NCBI GenBank assembly: GCA_012845835.1
Contig: JABAKD010000007.1
Span: 13,642,011 to 13,706,010, forward strand
Source of the DNA: Undaria pinnatifida
Lineage: Eukaryota > Sar > Phaeophyceae > Laminariales > Alariaceae
DNA length: 64,000 bases
Direction of reading: 5' to 3'
The notes under the pieces are model-generated. The model saw only the letters and a program-made list of their open reading frames with translations, had not been told where the DNA came from and made no database searches. The number at the start of each line of letters is the position of its first letter. The stretch's first letter is position 1. Positions 30,420 through 41,304 of the stretch are shown in pieces. A program made the translations under genes and the position numbers.

Positions 30420-30960
30420 TCATGAACACGCCAATGGAGTCGGGGTTGACACGCCGTGCGGGGAGGTATCGACCCGGGAGATCATCGTCATAGTTCCCGC
30501 GTTGTTGGAGCTGTGAGATCCGGAGGATTTCTCAACGGGGCATGGGGCCCTATCTCCTCTGTGTGCGATGGAACTGCCCCCCATTGGTTGGTAGGGTGGG
30601 GCGGCGCTGTGGAGCTCGAACCAACCAGCGATTTTAGCCAACGGAATTGGGGTTTCCACAACGTGAGGGGCGGTGACGAACCGAGAGAACTCGGTTTTAT
30701 TCCCCGGTTTGTCTAACTTTTAGATATATAGAATGTTCTCTGGACCGGGGATTGGACCCTATCGTCCCCGGCTCTAAAATATGCGACCCTCAGCCAATCA
30801 GAGATCGGCCGGTCGGTGGGGTTTGGGATTTTCACACCGTGCGTGGAGTTCTCAATCCTGGTGCTATATTCGTGTTCGTTCCCGGGTTGTCGGAAATGTG
30901 TATGTGTGGATGGATTCTGATCCTGGGATGGAACCCTATCGTCCCTAGATGACGGAAACT
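30420..30960 (+). repeat. Dispersed or tandem repeat E, three diverged units
   Basis: Units starting near 30445, 30655 and 30825 share CACACCGTGCG, a TCGTTCCCG-GTTG-CGGA stretch, GGATTCTGATCCTGGGATGG-like and CCCTATCGTCC blocks. A fourth copy lies in reverse at 24020-24345. Confidence 0.5.
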
Positions 30961-30964
30961 TCTT

Positions 30965-31714
30965 GTACAATCCCCGTCCAATGGGCGACCAGCGATCAGA
31001 CATAAAGGCCATACCAGGTATATTATATTTTCGTCAAAAACTGCAGCCTGAAATTCTCAACTGCCAAATTCTTCGTTCAGTGTGCTATCGCGTACTACTA
31101 ATACTCTATGTACCAGATATAAGTGATCTGGAGCAACAAGAAGCAGCATTATAATAGCCCTCGAGGAATTGAATGACAAAGGCAGCGACACCGTGTTTCA
31201 CGCCTAGAATACCGTCAGCAAGTCTCTCCATGATCAGACTACACACACAAGGACAGTCGGTCTGCGGGCCTCGGATCTACATACTATTATGCATGGTGTA
31301 GCAGAAGCTGTGTGACTCAGTGCGCGCCTCTCGGTGGCTACGTAGAGAACATGCAGCATACATGGCCACCGCCTTGCTGGCCCTTAATGCTTGGTTTAGT
31401 CAAAACACCAAGATACACAGGCTATACGTCTATTCGAGGCCAGACTAGAGGGTCAGTTTGTGTGTGGGCTCGGATTTATCCGATCGAAATATGATGAAGC
31501 TCGGAATCGGATTTACGCAAGAAAAGGCAGAAGCAAGTAGTCCATGTTAGTCTCTATCCATATCTAGGCATTTTTTTTCATTCTACAAGCGTAGACTATG
31601 TGTGGTGTCGTAACGGTTTTAACTCTATCGAAAAATGAATCGAACAAGTCGAAGTGCTGCCCTAGCCTACCCGGAGCATGGGTGCCCGCGAATGCCGGCA
31701 CCCATGCGGAGCCC
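30965..31714. other. Stretch without a recognised gene
   Basis: Only short open frames. No repeat family was recognised. Confidence 0.35.
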
Positions 31715-31890
31715 TTGTATGACCTGTAATGTCTGTATGATCGGTACGATCTGTATGATAGGTATGGTCTATATTATATATGATTTCTATGATTTAGATC
31801 ATGATATGTATGATCTATATCATGATATGTATGATTTCTATGATCTACATCATGATCTGTATGATCTATATGATCTAGATAATTAATCCA
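31715..31890. repeat. ATGATCTGT/ATGATTTCT microsatellite
   Basis: Imperfect ten-base units such as TATGATCTAT and CATGATATGT. Confidence 0.8.
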
Positions 31891-31979
31891 TCATTTTCAT
31901 CTCAGTATGATTTCTGATACCTCTGGTGTATACTATTAACAGCAATACGAAGGGACAGTTAGTCACTGACCAACCAAGC

Positions 31980-32230
31980 TTAATCCTTCATGAGGACACA
32001 AACATCCCATATGAGCACAAGCGATCAAAGCAGTACACATGCACCCTGCAAAGATGACTTTCGACTAAACCTTCGACCTCGCAGCTGGGCTGTTTATTGC
32101 CAGGTATCGTTTTTACACAACTAAAAATACACTTCAAGTTGTGAGATCGAAGAACTACGCCGAAACTCATATTTGCAAGCTGTGTGTGATGTTTCGATCG
32201 CGCGTATTACGGGGTGTGTCCGCGAGGTAT
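31980..32230. repeat. Dispersed motif, two facing diverged copies
   Basis: A reverse copy at about 31985-32092 (CCTTCATGAGGACACAAAC, CCTGCAAAGATGACTTTCGA, CTCGCAGCTGGGCTG) and a forward one at about 32128-32230 (GTTGTGAGATCG, ACTCATATTTGCAAGCTGTG, GTGTGTCCGCGAGG) lie tail to tail. Confidence 0.5.
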
Positions 32231-32264
32231 CTGTCCTCATCTTCAAAGGATATCACAGTTCGGA

Positions 32265-32345
32265 GTGATCCCTCTATCCCTCTATCCCTCTATCCCTCTA
32301 TCCCTGTACAGTCCCCTCTATCCCGATATCCCTCTATAGCGCAGT
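32265..32345. repeat. (TCCCTCTA)n octanucleotide repeat
   Basis: About seven TCCCTCTA units with two variants. Confidence 0.9.
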
Positions 32346-32529
32346 AGGGGTTGCAGTTTTTCGGGCACATATCGCATCATATCGTGTTTATGGTCACGTT
32401 CCTGGCCGGTCGAGGTCCCTCAAGTGAGCGACTACTGGTGATTTCTGATCATTTTACCAGTACATATGTACTACCTGGTACGAAGTACTGTATCTGGTAT
32501 GTGGCTTAGCAATATTAGGACTACAATGA

Positions 32530-32690
32530 TCGGAGTATCACACACAGCTTGCAAAGATGGGTTTCGACAAAATATTCGATCTCACAGCTGGAGTGTTTTT
32601 TTTTATACTATATACAGTATATAAGATGAGTTTCGACAAAATCTTCGATCTCACGGCCGGAGTGCATTTTTATTCTTATAATCTAATGTA
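32530..32690 (-). repeat. Dispersed motif, copy with an internal duplication
   Basis: CAGCTTGCAAAGATGGGTTT, CGATCTCACAGCTGGAGTG, then a second ATGAGTTTCGACAAAATCTT, CGATCTCACGGCCGGAGTG. Only the second half is duplicated. Confidence 0.6.
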
Positions 32691-32753
32691 GTCTATATGT
32701 ATAGTATACATTAACAGCGCATAGAAGTGCTGGTCGGGTCGCGCGAGGAAACG

Positions 32754-32827
32754 CCTTTGGAGCCCCAAACCCTCCGTATACTAATTCCAAGTAATTTGTC
32801 CCCAAAAACGAGTCGACAAAGGCGTTA
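32754..32827 (-). mobile_element. MITE-A copy (reverse)
   Basis: CTTTGGAGCCCCAAACCC to GACAAAGGCGTTAA. It abuts the forward copy at 32825-32914 and shares its terminal TTAA. Confidence 0.7.
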
Positions 32828-32914
32828 ACCCCTGTACAACTGGAAACCCGTTTTTGGGAACAAAATTACTTGAATTTAGTACGGGGAGGGGTTCAGGGGC
32901 TCTAAAGGGGTTAA
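32825..32914 (+). mobile_element. MITE-A copy (forward)
   Basis: TTAACCCCTGTACAACTGG to GGGGCTCTAAAGGGGTTAA. 90 bp. Confidence 0.8.
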
Positions 32915-33003
32915 ATGCCTTTGGAGCCATGCTTCTGGTGAGATATTTTGCTCCTCGTGTCAGGAGCTGAGAAACTTCCGCTCCCCCCCCCTACCGCAAG
33001 ATA

Positions 33004-33115
33004 ACTCTTCGGTGGTCTCTCCCTTCGGTGGTCTCTCTCTTCGGTGGTCTCTCTCTTCGGTGGTCTCTCTCTTCGGTGGTCTCTCTACGGTGGTCTCTCT
33101 TCGGTGGTCTCTTTA
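33004..33115 (+). repeat. 16-bp minisatellite (CTTCGGTGGTCTCTCT)
   Basis: About seven units of CTTCGGTGGTCTCTCT. One unit is shortened (CTACGGTGGTCTCTCT joins directly). Confidence 0.95.
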
Positions 33116-33164
33116 GGCATCATCCACAAGCGAGTGACACATGGACGGGTGGAAAACAAAGCCC

Positions 33165-33910
33165 CGCGGGGGGCAACAACATCCCGTCGGCACAATAATA
33201 CCACTTTCGGCCACAAAATAGCCGGTCGCCCCGTTGGCGTATCAGGTTATCCTCGAGCCTGGTATAGGTCAGTTTCGTGAGTTCGAGTCTTCCCGAGTGC
33301 ATACTTGTATAAATCCGTAGGGACTTTTTCTTGGGCACATTTTTGACCTGCGGAAAGCGCGAGAGCGTGAGTTAGCAGCACTCGATGAAAATTTGACGAG
33401 CAGTGGGATTGCTGAACCCTGTGCGCGATATAAAAAATGAAGGCAAGAACCGGGGGGGGGGAAAGGGTCGACAACTGTGACCGCGGTTTGTCGGGAAGCT
33501 GGAAAGTAGAAGTGTGAAAAAAAAGAAAAGGGTCCACGGGTAATGGGCATATGTAAGTACCGTTTTTAAATGTTTATCTTGAAACTACTCTGCTTGCCGG
33601 GCGCCGTCGCTCATCGCCGACACAGCAGTGACAAAAACCGATTTGTTATATATCATCGGTTTTTCCCTTAGATGCTGGCACAAATACGACATCCCGCCGG
33701 CAAAGTTATACCACTCTGGGCCACAAAATAGGGACCACAGGTAATGGGCATATATAAGTACCGTTTCCAAAGTTTGACCTTGAAAATGTTGTATTTTTCG
33801 GGAGCCCTAGCTCATATGTAGCCGACAGGATGACAAAAACCGATTTAGCGACAAAAACCGATCGTTTGTTCCTTATCGTTTTTTCGCCCAGATATTGCCA
33901 CAAATGCCCG
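33165..33910 (+). repeat. Tandem duplication (about 185-bp unit) interrupted by a SINE
   Basis: Unit parts at 33165-33218 plus 33539-33715 and at 33716-33910 share ATACCACTCTGGGCCACAAA, GGTAATGGGCATATATAAGT and GACAAAAACCGAT blocks. The SINE-b at 33219-33538 interrupts the first unit. The second keeps the empty site. Confidence 0.7.
33219..33538 (+). mobile_element. SINE-b, complete copy with tRNA-like head
   Basis: Head CCGGTCGCCCCGTTGGCGTA, A-box-like TTGGCGTATCAGG and B-box-like GAGTTCGAGTCTTCC. The body has GAAAGCGCGAGAGCGTGAGT and a purine-rich tail (GTGTGAAAAAAAAGAAAAG). It differs from SINE-a in the tRNA-like part but shares the GGTCGCCCCG start. Confidence 0.75.
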
Positions 33911-34144
33911 AGCGGTCCCTATATTGTGCCCCACACTGGCGAGATACTGCAGCGGCCTTCGCTACTAATAGGAACTCGCGCAGCAGTGCATTCGTAACTG
34001 CCGTCAATCACTATCATACTGTGTGAGTCGGTGGGGAGCAGAAAAGTCGAACACAGCGATGCAAGCGTAGCAAGCAGTAGCTACACAATGAATTGATTGA
34101 TTTCAATGATAATTATATTTATTAATGTTTAATATTTATTAAAC

Positions 34145-34235
34145 TTATGAATCATAAATTATACCAGGTATTATATTATAAAATTGAAAATACACTCCAG
34201 CTGTGAGATCGAGGATTTTGTATATTATATATATA
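34145..34235 (+). repeat. Dispersed motif, half copy
   Basis: AAAATACACTCCAGCTGTGA and GATCGAGGATTTTG match the outer half of the motif. The CTTTGCAAGCTGCG half is missing. Confidence 0.45.
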
Positions 34236-34659
34236 TTTGTTCTTGTTAGTCTGGTGAGTTGGCGTGCATGTATTCCGCCCTCGTATTCATCGCGTTTGGC
34301 ATCGCACGGCCAACTCACCTTTGATGTATTTGCGATGTGTACGAGTACCTCTCTTTTGTAGCTCATGACCAACATTGTTCGCCTCTCTAGGAGCAGACAT
34401 CTCGGCGCGGAAACTCGGTGTGCTGGATGCAGATGCGTGTGGAAACACGCGTACCATGATAGGGGTAACACTTTTTCGGCTCGCGTATTAGCTGAATGAC
34501 GGATCTCCTTGAACGTTATGGGGCTTCTCAGGGGAAAAAACGACGAAAAAAACGACGAAAAGAACGGACGACTATGTCCAGTAGTTACCCTTCACGCGAA
34601 GCAATGCGGGCTCCTATAGTAGATTAGGTGAGGGCGATCTTACTGCTATTGGCTATTGA

Positions 34660-34880
34660 GGAAAGCCATCCCACGGTGGGAGTTGAGAAGATTCTAAGGA
34701 ATTTCTGAACTCCTAACTCGAGGAGGAGCTCAATTATTCATCTCACCCGAAAGATGGCTTCGAAGGCATTCGTTCTCGCAACCCGACCAACACTTCCATG
34801 CGCTATAGTCCTTAAGACACCTACACTCCAAAAAATAACATACTATTAATAACCGACGGTTTCACAATTGAGGAGCTCAA
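34660..34880. repeat. Dispersed repeat D, copy 3
   Basis: It shares GGCATTCGTTCTCGCAACCC, GACCAACACTTCC and TAATAACCGACGGTTTCAC blocks with copies at 14.4-14.7 and 19.6-19.8 kb. Confidence 0.5.
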
Positions 34881-35196
34881 CCGGTCAAAAAACGTTCGGC
34901 CAAAAAAGGTGCCCAGCTGCTACCACGGGATGACTCCGAACTCCAACGCAAGCAGATGGAGAAGACACGCGCATTACCCGCGCTGCCGCGTACTGCGGTA
35001 AGAACGCGAGCTCGCGCCATGACAAGAACGAGCTTGTAGTCTTGATTTGTCGCTGTGCACGGGACCCAAATCGGGTTAACCGGAATGTCATTCCTGTTTT
35101 GGTACAAGTACCGTGTATTGTTCGTTTCATACCTAGGCCATGGGATCGCTAGGTTACTGGACGCACGCTGCGATAGAGGCGGGCCTAGCACCTAGA

Positions 35197-35566
35197 TTTT
35201 TATGCGGCTCCTACTCTCGGCCCAAAACCTCAATTTTGAGTAATATGGCAGTGAAACTTGATGAGCAGACTCGATTTTTATGAGGCTCATAGCCTGATGA
35301 GCTTCAATACTTTGCCCGAAAAACCAATTTTGACTAAAAATGAAAGTGAAACTTGATGAGTAGACTCGATTTTTATGAGGCTCCTAACCTGGTGAGCTTC
35401 AATACTTTGCCCGAAAACTCAATTTTGACCAAGTATGAAAGTGAAACTTGATGAGAAGACTCGATTTTTATTTTTATGAGGCTCCTGACGTGACGAGCTT
35501 CAATACTTCTTGGCCCAAAAACTCAATTTGGAGTAAAATGAAAGTGAAACTTGATGAGCAGACTCG
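35197..35566 (+). repeat. 95-bp minisatellite, four units
   Basis: Units end at 35273, 35368, 35463 and 35566, each with GAAACTTGATGAGCAGACTC. Each next unit starts GATTTTTATGAGGCTCCT. The last unit has an 8-bp extra TTTTTATT. Confidence 0.95.
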
Positions 35567-35889
35567 TGGCCTACGTATAAAAACCAATATCGCAAAAACA
35601 AAGACTGATGTATTAAGGCGATTTTGGGCTAAGGAGCCCCGTCCTTCAGAAAAGATTTCAGCGAAAAAGTGCAACCTCTATCATATGGTAGCAACCGTGC
35701 ACTTTCACTGTCGCATTTTCTCAAAAATCAGCGCTCCTCAAGAGCGAAGTCCAACACATCAACACCAATGTCCATGTCACCTAACACGGCAATGTCTTCA
35801 TTGTGGCTCATCGCAGGATTAATGCTCATCAATACTCTTGATTAGGTTTTGATTCGTGAGAACTTACTTGAAACGGGCGACCGGAGTAC

Positions 35890-35955
35890 TACGCAGCTGG
35901 CTAAGATGATATCGACCCTAAGTTTGTCGAACTCACAGCTGACGTCGATACAATA
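35890..35955 (-). repeat. Dispersed motif copy (reverse)
   Basis: CTACGCAGCTGGCTAAGATG, TTTGTCGAACTCACAGCTGA and CGTCGATACAATAG. Confidence 0.65.
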
Positions 35956-36024
35956 GCTTTGCACACAAAAACACCCGTGCTTTCGACGGGTCATGACCCC
36001 GCCGGCGATCGAATCAGGAGGTTT

Positions 36025-36185
36025 TCATAACCTTGCGGGTCAACTCGGGTTGGGTCAGGGGACGTTGGAAATATCACGGTTAGGATCTCGTCGGGTCAGG
36101 AGGTTTTCAAATATCACGGGTCGGGCCAGACGGGTCACTCTGACACCACCCGACCCGACCCGCCAAAATCTGACCCACGAAAAAA
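36025..36185. repeat. GGGTC-rich cluster
   Basis: Repeats of GGGTCAGGAGGTTTTCAAAT and ATCACGGGTCGGG with reverse units (CACCCGACCCGACCC). Same family as 8090-8225 and 46190-46440. Confidence 0.6.
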
Positions 36186-36299
36186 AAAATGAAGATACGG
36201 GTGCATCTATCTCCAGGGTAGCATGTGTCGAAATGTCGGTTCAATGTCAAGAACACACACATCGTTCTTGTTGGGAGATTCCGTTCGTCCGACTGGACT

Positions 36300-36482
36300 T
36301 TTTAGCTCATTATATTGTCCTTGCACTATTCTCGCGCCCCCTCCAAGTAATACCGACGAACTCAGATCCGAGGTCACATAGCGGGCCCTCCTTCCCCCTC
36401 CCCACTACGGTAAGTGCCTCAATTTTTATCGTGAGAAGAATTCAGCATGTTCTTCCGTCGTCGACACGTCTCCAATTGTGAC
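36300..36482 (-). mobile_element. SINE-a fragment (reverse, body only)
   Basis: Reverse of the SINE-a body: CACTATTCTCGCGCCCCCTC, ATCCGAGGTCACATAGCGGG, CGTGAGAAGAATTCAGCATG and CGACACGTCTCCAATTGTG. Confidence 0.7.
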
Positions 36483-37464
36483 GTCGAGACTACTACTGTT
36501 ACAGTAATAGGTCACGTGAGACTGGAACGGAGCCCCTATTGTTGTGGCGTCGTCGTGTATCAGAAAATCGCTTCGCTCCTAGCAAGAGGTCCAAAGAACG
36601 GAGGACAAACAGTTTTCGAGTACGAGCTCTGAAGCGTTACGAAGGGATCTCCTCTATATGAGAGGCATGTTCGTTCAGGGGACCTCACTTTCGAATGCAT
36701 ATTGATAACCTATTTTTCGTTTTGTTTGTGGCTTTCCGCAGCATCACGGGCTGGTCGATTCTTCTGCTTTCCGCAGGATGCGTTTTTTGCTGCTGCACGT
36801 AGCCGTAACATATAATAGCTATACGACTACGTTCCCGCCCCATTGGCGGAAACGCTTTGGGTGCATTAGTCGTAGCTTTTCACTCTTTCGGCACTTTTTC
36901 GCTGCCGCGGATGTGGTCTGCCCACAGCGGGAACTAAGTGTGCTATCGTACGTTTTGGTATGGCGCTTTTTTACTAATATCACCAGCTGCTCTTCTTCTA
37001 CTCTCAGTTTTAAGGTTCTGTATAACCACCGCAAAATAACACAAGTCCCCAGCGGTATAGGGTAAAATATGTTTCTCATAAGAACCCAATGCAAAATATG
37101 TACGTAACGCACACGAGTAGGCTACCTACTCCGTCAGGTTGATCTGGGCCTGGTTACGATAGTTCTTTGATCGCCCTCTTTCTTATTATTATAAAAATAA
37201 AAACACTAGTCTACTATCAAAACAAGCATCCGAAGGGAAACCTTGTATATATGGTATATACTTTTTACGGGTGAGTTGATTTGTGGCTTGCGGGTTCTCT
37301 ACCCAGAAATATCCATGGAGGCTGTCTGGAATAGCAAAAACAATCGGCTATTCGGCGACACGCACCTTCGATCGTTCAGTAGTAGCAAGAGCTTCCACCT
37401 GCAGGGAGTGCAGGGGTCTGGCGTTTCGGATCCGCGCTTTCGTTTGCGTATTCCCTGGTAGTGC

Positions 37465-37700
37465 GTGAGATGAGCGTTTGAAGAGCTTGAGGATCAAGTG
37501 CGCACCGCCCGACGCCTGATGCAGAGCGCCAGAAATCACTCGTCGGCCTTCATTCAATCAATACAGGCGGTTGAGCGCGCCTTTGCATTGCATCAAGAGC
37601 AGAAGAGAGATCGCTTCGGAACAGTAGCGATCGACGCCCACCGCATGTTCCATCATGACTCAACAACAGCACTAACAACCCGAGCATCAGGCCCGGGGTG
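37465..37700 (+). CDS. Possible isolated exon, helical and charged, unrecognised
   Basis: The plus frame reads AFEELEDQVRTARRLMQSAR, then NHSSAFIQSIQAVERAF, QEQKRDRFGTVAIDAHRM. The composition (Arg, Glu, Gln, Ala, Leu with few stops) looks like a coding helix or coiled coil rather than random DNA. No initiator context or convincing splice pair was found, and the frame is closed a few codons upstream by TGA and downstream by TGA after SGPG. It may be a decayed exon. The function is unknown. Confidence 0.25.
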
Positions 37701-38029
37701 AACCTCCGCTGGCCTGCCACATATACAGGGAGTACACAGGAACTCGCGTACCCACCCGGTAGACCCAAGTAGCCCACTCCAAAAGTTAACTCGCACTACG
37801 AGGGGTGCCCGGGGATTGGGACAGCATACACCCCGCATCAAAAATGGTCAGAATGGAAAACTTACCGGACCACTGCTGTGATCGCAGGACGAAAAAGGCT
37901 GTCCGGACGCCCTCGCTGCACACTAATTATGACAAATATTTTTTTTATGCAGACTGAACTCCACAGATGTCTGGCGTTGACCCCTCATTGCGGGTTGCAC
38001 AGCAGTTTCCGTGCGCCGAACAAGGCTGA

Positions 38030-38200
38030 ACGTGTTAGTCCTGTTGACCCTGGCATCAGCAGGGGAGTCACCGACCTGTATCCTTCACGAGGGTATGGTA
38101 CACACACCCCGTAACACGCGCGATCGAAGTATCATACGCAGCTTGCAAAGCGGCGTTTTGATAAAATTCCTTTTCGGCCGATCTCACAGCTCAAGTAGAC
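38030..38200 (-). repeat. Extended dispersed-motif element, copy 1
   Basis: It shares with 43130-43300 the blocks GGGGAGTCACCGACCT, ATCCTTCACGAGG, CCCGTAACACGCGCGATCGA, AGTATCATACGCAGCTTGCA and CGATCTCACAGCT. This shows the dispersed motif can be part of a unit of about 170 bp. Confidence 0.6.
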
Positions 38201-38873
38201 TATTCGCATTGATTCATTTTTTCAAATATGTACCTGGTATAGACTATTGTTATTGTTCGAATGTAGTTTTGCGGGTAGTTTTCGGGTAGTTTGCTTTTTT
38301 TTTCTCCACCCGCCGGAGAATGATAAAAAAGAAGAAAAACATGTGCCCTAGCCATGACACGCTATGTGCGATGGAGGTACGTATGATACCGGTATGATAG
38401 CAATGGAGGCCAAACATATGTGTTGTGTGAAAGCAGGGGTTCCTCAACAACCGAAGAATCCAATACGAGAGAGCCTACGAGGTACCACGTTTTCGACAAC
38501 ATGATTGACACACACTGCTGTGTACGAAACGAAGGGGGTTTCACCGTGCATTGGTTGAAGCATTTCATTGGGGTGGGGTTAGGGTAAGGGTATATATAAT
38601 TTAAAGAGTATGTCAACCATGTTGTCCAAAAAGCGGTAAGGCACCCTCGAGTATCACCCACCATCATTGGCATCCCTTTGGTGTTTGACTATTAATAGTC
38701 GACGTATACGCGAGCCGTGGTGGTGCTCATCGCGTTGCGCTGACATTTTTTTTTTTTTTTTCTTCAAGCATGTTGTTGACATTGTTGTTGTTGTTGGTTG
38801 TTGTTGTTGTTGTTGCTCTCACATTAACCCGCAAAATCAAGTTCTTGGTCACAGAACAGGCTCTATTCACTCT

Positions 38874-39558
38874 TTTTTTTCTTCTTTTTTTTTTTTCATC
38901 CCATTTATTTTCCTCGCGCACTTCTCTCGCGCTCCCTCCCAGTAGTAACTCAGATCCGGGGTCACATGGCGGGCTCTCTCCTCCCCCCTCCCTTCTAGGG
39001 TGCGTGCCTTCATTTTTATCGCGAGAAGAATTCAGCGTTTTCTTCCCTCTTCGACTCGCGTCGAATTGCACCAACCCACGCTGCTAGACGCTCTCAGCCG
39101 AGCTGATTACTATTACTTTTTCATTTTTTGCACATAAAGTCAAATATCAACACGGTGGGAATCGAACTCAAGGGTCAACGCAAGTCCCACACTACCCGGA
39201 AAGATGACATTCCGGGTGGCTATCTCCACCGAAACTGACCCTCAGGGGACAGGCCGGGTCGACATACACACGCACCCGTATACAACGACAGCTTGCGCTG
39301 CCGGGGTTGTAACGAAGACCACTGATAGGGACAGCTCACACTATACCTACAATGGGACTCGAAGGGTGCGCCAGCTAGCGTTGGGCTGCGAAAGCAACTG
39401 AGTTAAATCGACACACGACGCGTATGAAAATACGCGGAAGTGTGGTGAGCTAAAGCTTTATTTTTCCCCATCCGCCGGAGGATGAAAAAAAAAAAAAAAA
39501 AAGAAGCTAGTAACATTCGAGGGTAACCACTAGATCACCGGGGCGACCGGATATATAT
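38874..39558 (-). mobile_element. SINE-a copy (reverse), itself interrupted
   Basis: The tail poly-T and body run 38874-39140. The B-box region GGGAATCGAACTCAAGGGTC is at 39158-39177. After an insertion, the A-box half (GAGGGTAACCACTAGATCAC, CGGGGCGACCGG) is at 39518-39550. A short CTCT target duplication flanks it. Confidence 0.75.
39182..39505 (+). mobile_element. Short retroposon R2, full copy, inside the SINE
   Basis: About 324 bp from AAGTCCCACACTACCCGG to a poly-A tail (GATGAAAAAAAAAAAAAAAA then GAA). It starts with a perfect short hairpin (ACCCGGA..TTCCGGGT) and has no coding capacity. It splits the SINE between AACGC and GCTAG. Other copies are at 13265-13493 (reverse) and 50535-50605 (reverse fragment). 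Confidence 0.75.
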
Positions 39559-39745
39559 GCTCTGGAGTGAAAGAACACTACAGGGCAAAAAAAAACAAAA
39601 CAAAAGTGGTGCACGCATATATCATACAGGCTGAAGCAATTCATGCATCCGCCAAAAGATATATAAAAAAAAATCGGAAGTCAGCCGACGTCGTGTCAGG
39701 CCCATACTAGTATACACACGTTTAAATACTCGCACATGAAACCGA

Positions 39746-40010
39746 CTACATACACCGCATACCGGCTACCCCTCTTTGCACGACGCACTTGCTAATAATA
39801 ACGTGCACGACTTGTACCGCCTCCAGAACCACACACCCAGAAACCCATTTCGACACGTGAACCAGCAGCGCAAAACACCACAGCGTAAGACCATCGCACC
39901 AGGCCACACAGCATGTGCGCAAAAGCAGACAACACAGCAGACCACACAGCAGACACGCAAACCACACAGCAGGCATGTCCCTGATGGATTTTGCCGGGAG
40001 AATCACGTCG
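39746..40010 (-). repeat. Left arm of a 260-bp inverted repeat
   Basis: The reverse complement of 40793-41062, for instance CCCCTCTTTGCACGACGCAC and GATTTTGCCGGGAGAAT in this arm. On the outward strand both arms encode related Cys/Trp-rich peptides (MPAVWxACxLC), but frames differ in places. Confidence 0.75.
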
Positions 40011-40792
40011 TCAAGCGTTTTTTTTTTTTTTTTGCCCATTCCCATCATTCCGTTTACTTTTATTTTACAGCATGTCGCGTGCATACGGTTTTTTTTCCGT
40101 GCGCTGTGACTGCTCTGTCCATATATCGCATATGACAAGAGCAAGTGCCGTCTCCGCATGCGCCTGGTTTCCCGTCTAACACCCGCCTGCCTGGGTGATG
40201 TGTGGTCAGTCCAGGGTCAAAATTGAAAAATCTCAGAACTCCGATGAGGTGGATGCTTTTCGGGTTGGCATGTTTCGTTTGGGAGACAGACCATGCCAGG
40301 TTTCTTGCAAAAAAAAAACGGCGGCGGCGGGCGGCGGCATAACGCAGCGCAGGAACACAAACAGGCACAGACCAAGATATATACGTAGTACACGGCACTG
40401 CCCGCGCATGTACCGCTCCCAGGCGGGATTGGTCGCCGTACCGACCATGGGGATGATGGTGGACCACCAGGTGGTGGTGGTGGCAGTGATGGCTTGACGG
40501 CTGCAATGCCTTGCTGGCTGCTGCTTGCTGTTGCTGCTAAGCGGCAACTGCTGCTGGGTACAACAGTAGTACAACACAATGATGGATTGAATTATACTCC
40601 GCGCAACAATTAGAGGGAGTACGCGAGCACGACTATTTACGAGTGCTTCATCATGTCGGCACCCCACAGCAATAAATTATCGCGAGTATAATTCGAGGGA
40701 GAAGGCAAACACACCTACCGCCTGCCGTATAATCGCCCATATACGTGTACGCATCCTCTCTACATCGGCAACACTGCTGTTACTCTGTGAAT
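40010..40792. other. Spacer between inverted-repeat arms, no gene recognised
   Basis: Holds a poly-T run (40018-40034), a (CGG)n stretch near 40320 and a GTGGTGG run near 40470. No convincing gene. Confidence 0.4.
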
Positions 40793-41062
40793 GCACGACC
40801 ATTCTCCCGGCAAAATCCATCAGGGACATGCCTGCCGTGTGGTCTGCGTGTCCGCTGTGTGTGGTCTGCTGTGTTGTCAGCTTTTGCGCGTGCTATGTGA
40901 CCTGGTGCGATGGTCTTATGCTCTGTGGTGTTTGCGCTGCTGTTTCAAGTGTCGAAATGGGTTTCTGGGTGTGTGCTTCTGGAGGCAGTTCGCGTCGTGC
41001 ACGTTATTATTTGCAAGTGCGTCGTGCAAAGAGGGGCAGCCACCGCATGCCACCCAACCGAC
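40793..41062 (+). repeat. Right arm of a 260-bp inverted repeat
   Basis: Matches the reverse of 39746-40010: ATTCTCCCGGCAAAATCCAT, GTGGTCTGCTGTGTTGTCAG-like, GGTGCGATGGTCTTA, CGAAATGGGTTTCTGGGTGT and GTGCGTCGTGCAAAGAGGGG. Confidence 0.75.
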
Positions 41063-41104
41063 GTACACATACGAGGAGAAAAAAAAATATACCTGGTAGG
41101 GCTC

Positions 41105-41289
41105 CTCAAGAGCGAAGACGCCAGGAGACAGTCAGTCGACGAAAAACGTGCAGCGGTCAAGGGTGTCAAACCAAGCGTTTAACACTAAAACCTAGTAGTC
41201 TGACGTTGGTCAAGGTAATTTGGTCGAAAATTGCCGTCTAGACAGGTCAAGGGCTGAAAGTGCCGTCTCCTGACATCTTTGCTCAAGAG
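41105..41289 (+). mobile_element. MITE-B copy 1 (about 185 bp)
   Basis: Inverted ends TCAAGAGCGAAGACGCCAGG and, at the right, CCTGACATCTTTGCTCAAGA. Internal GGTCAAGGGTGTCAAACC and CTAGTAGTCTGACG blocks are shared with copies at 41766-41943 and 45540-45725. Confidence 0.8.
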
Positions 41290-41304
41290 ATCACCGTAAA
41301 AAAG

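Larger units (their letters stand above)
38800..39730 (+). mobile_element. Element X interrupted by nested SINE and retroposon
   Basis: The left part of X (CTCTCACATTAACCCGCAAA, GGTCACAGAACAGGCTC) ends at CACTCT, 38873. The right part resumes at GCTCTGGAGTGAAAG, about 39559. An uninterrupted X at 60190-60430 reads CCACTCTGGAGCTGAGG at the same point. Confidence 0.75.

Noticed and set aside
35197-35566. CRISPR array or regulatory repeat array
   Set aside because: The 95-bp units are repeated head to tail with no unique spacers, so it is a minisatellite.
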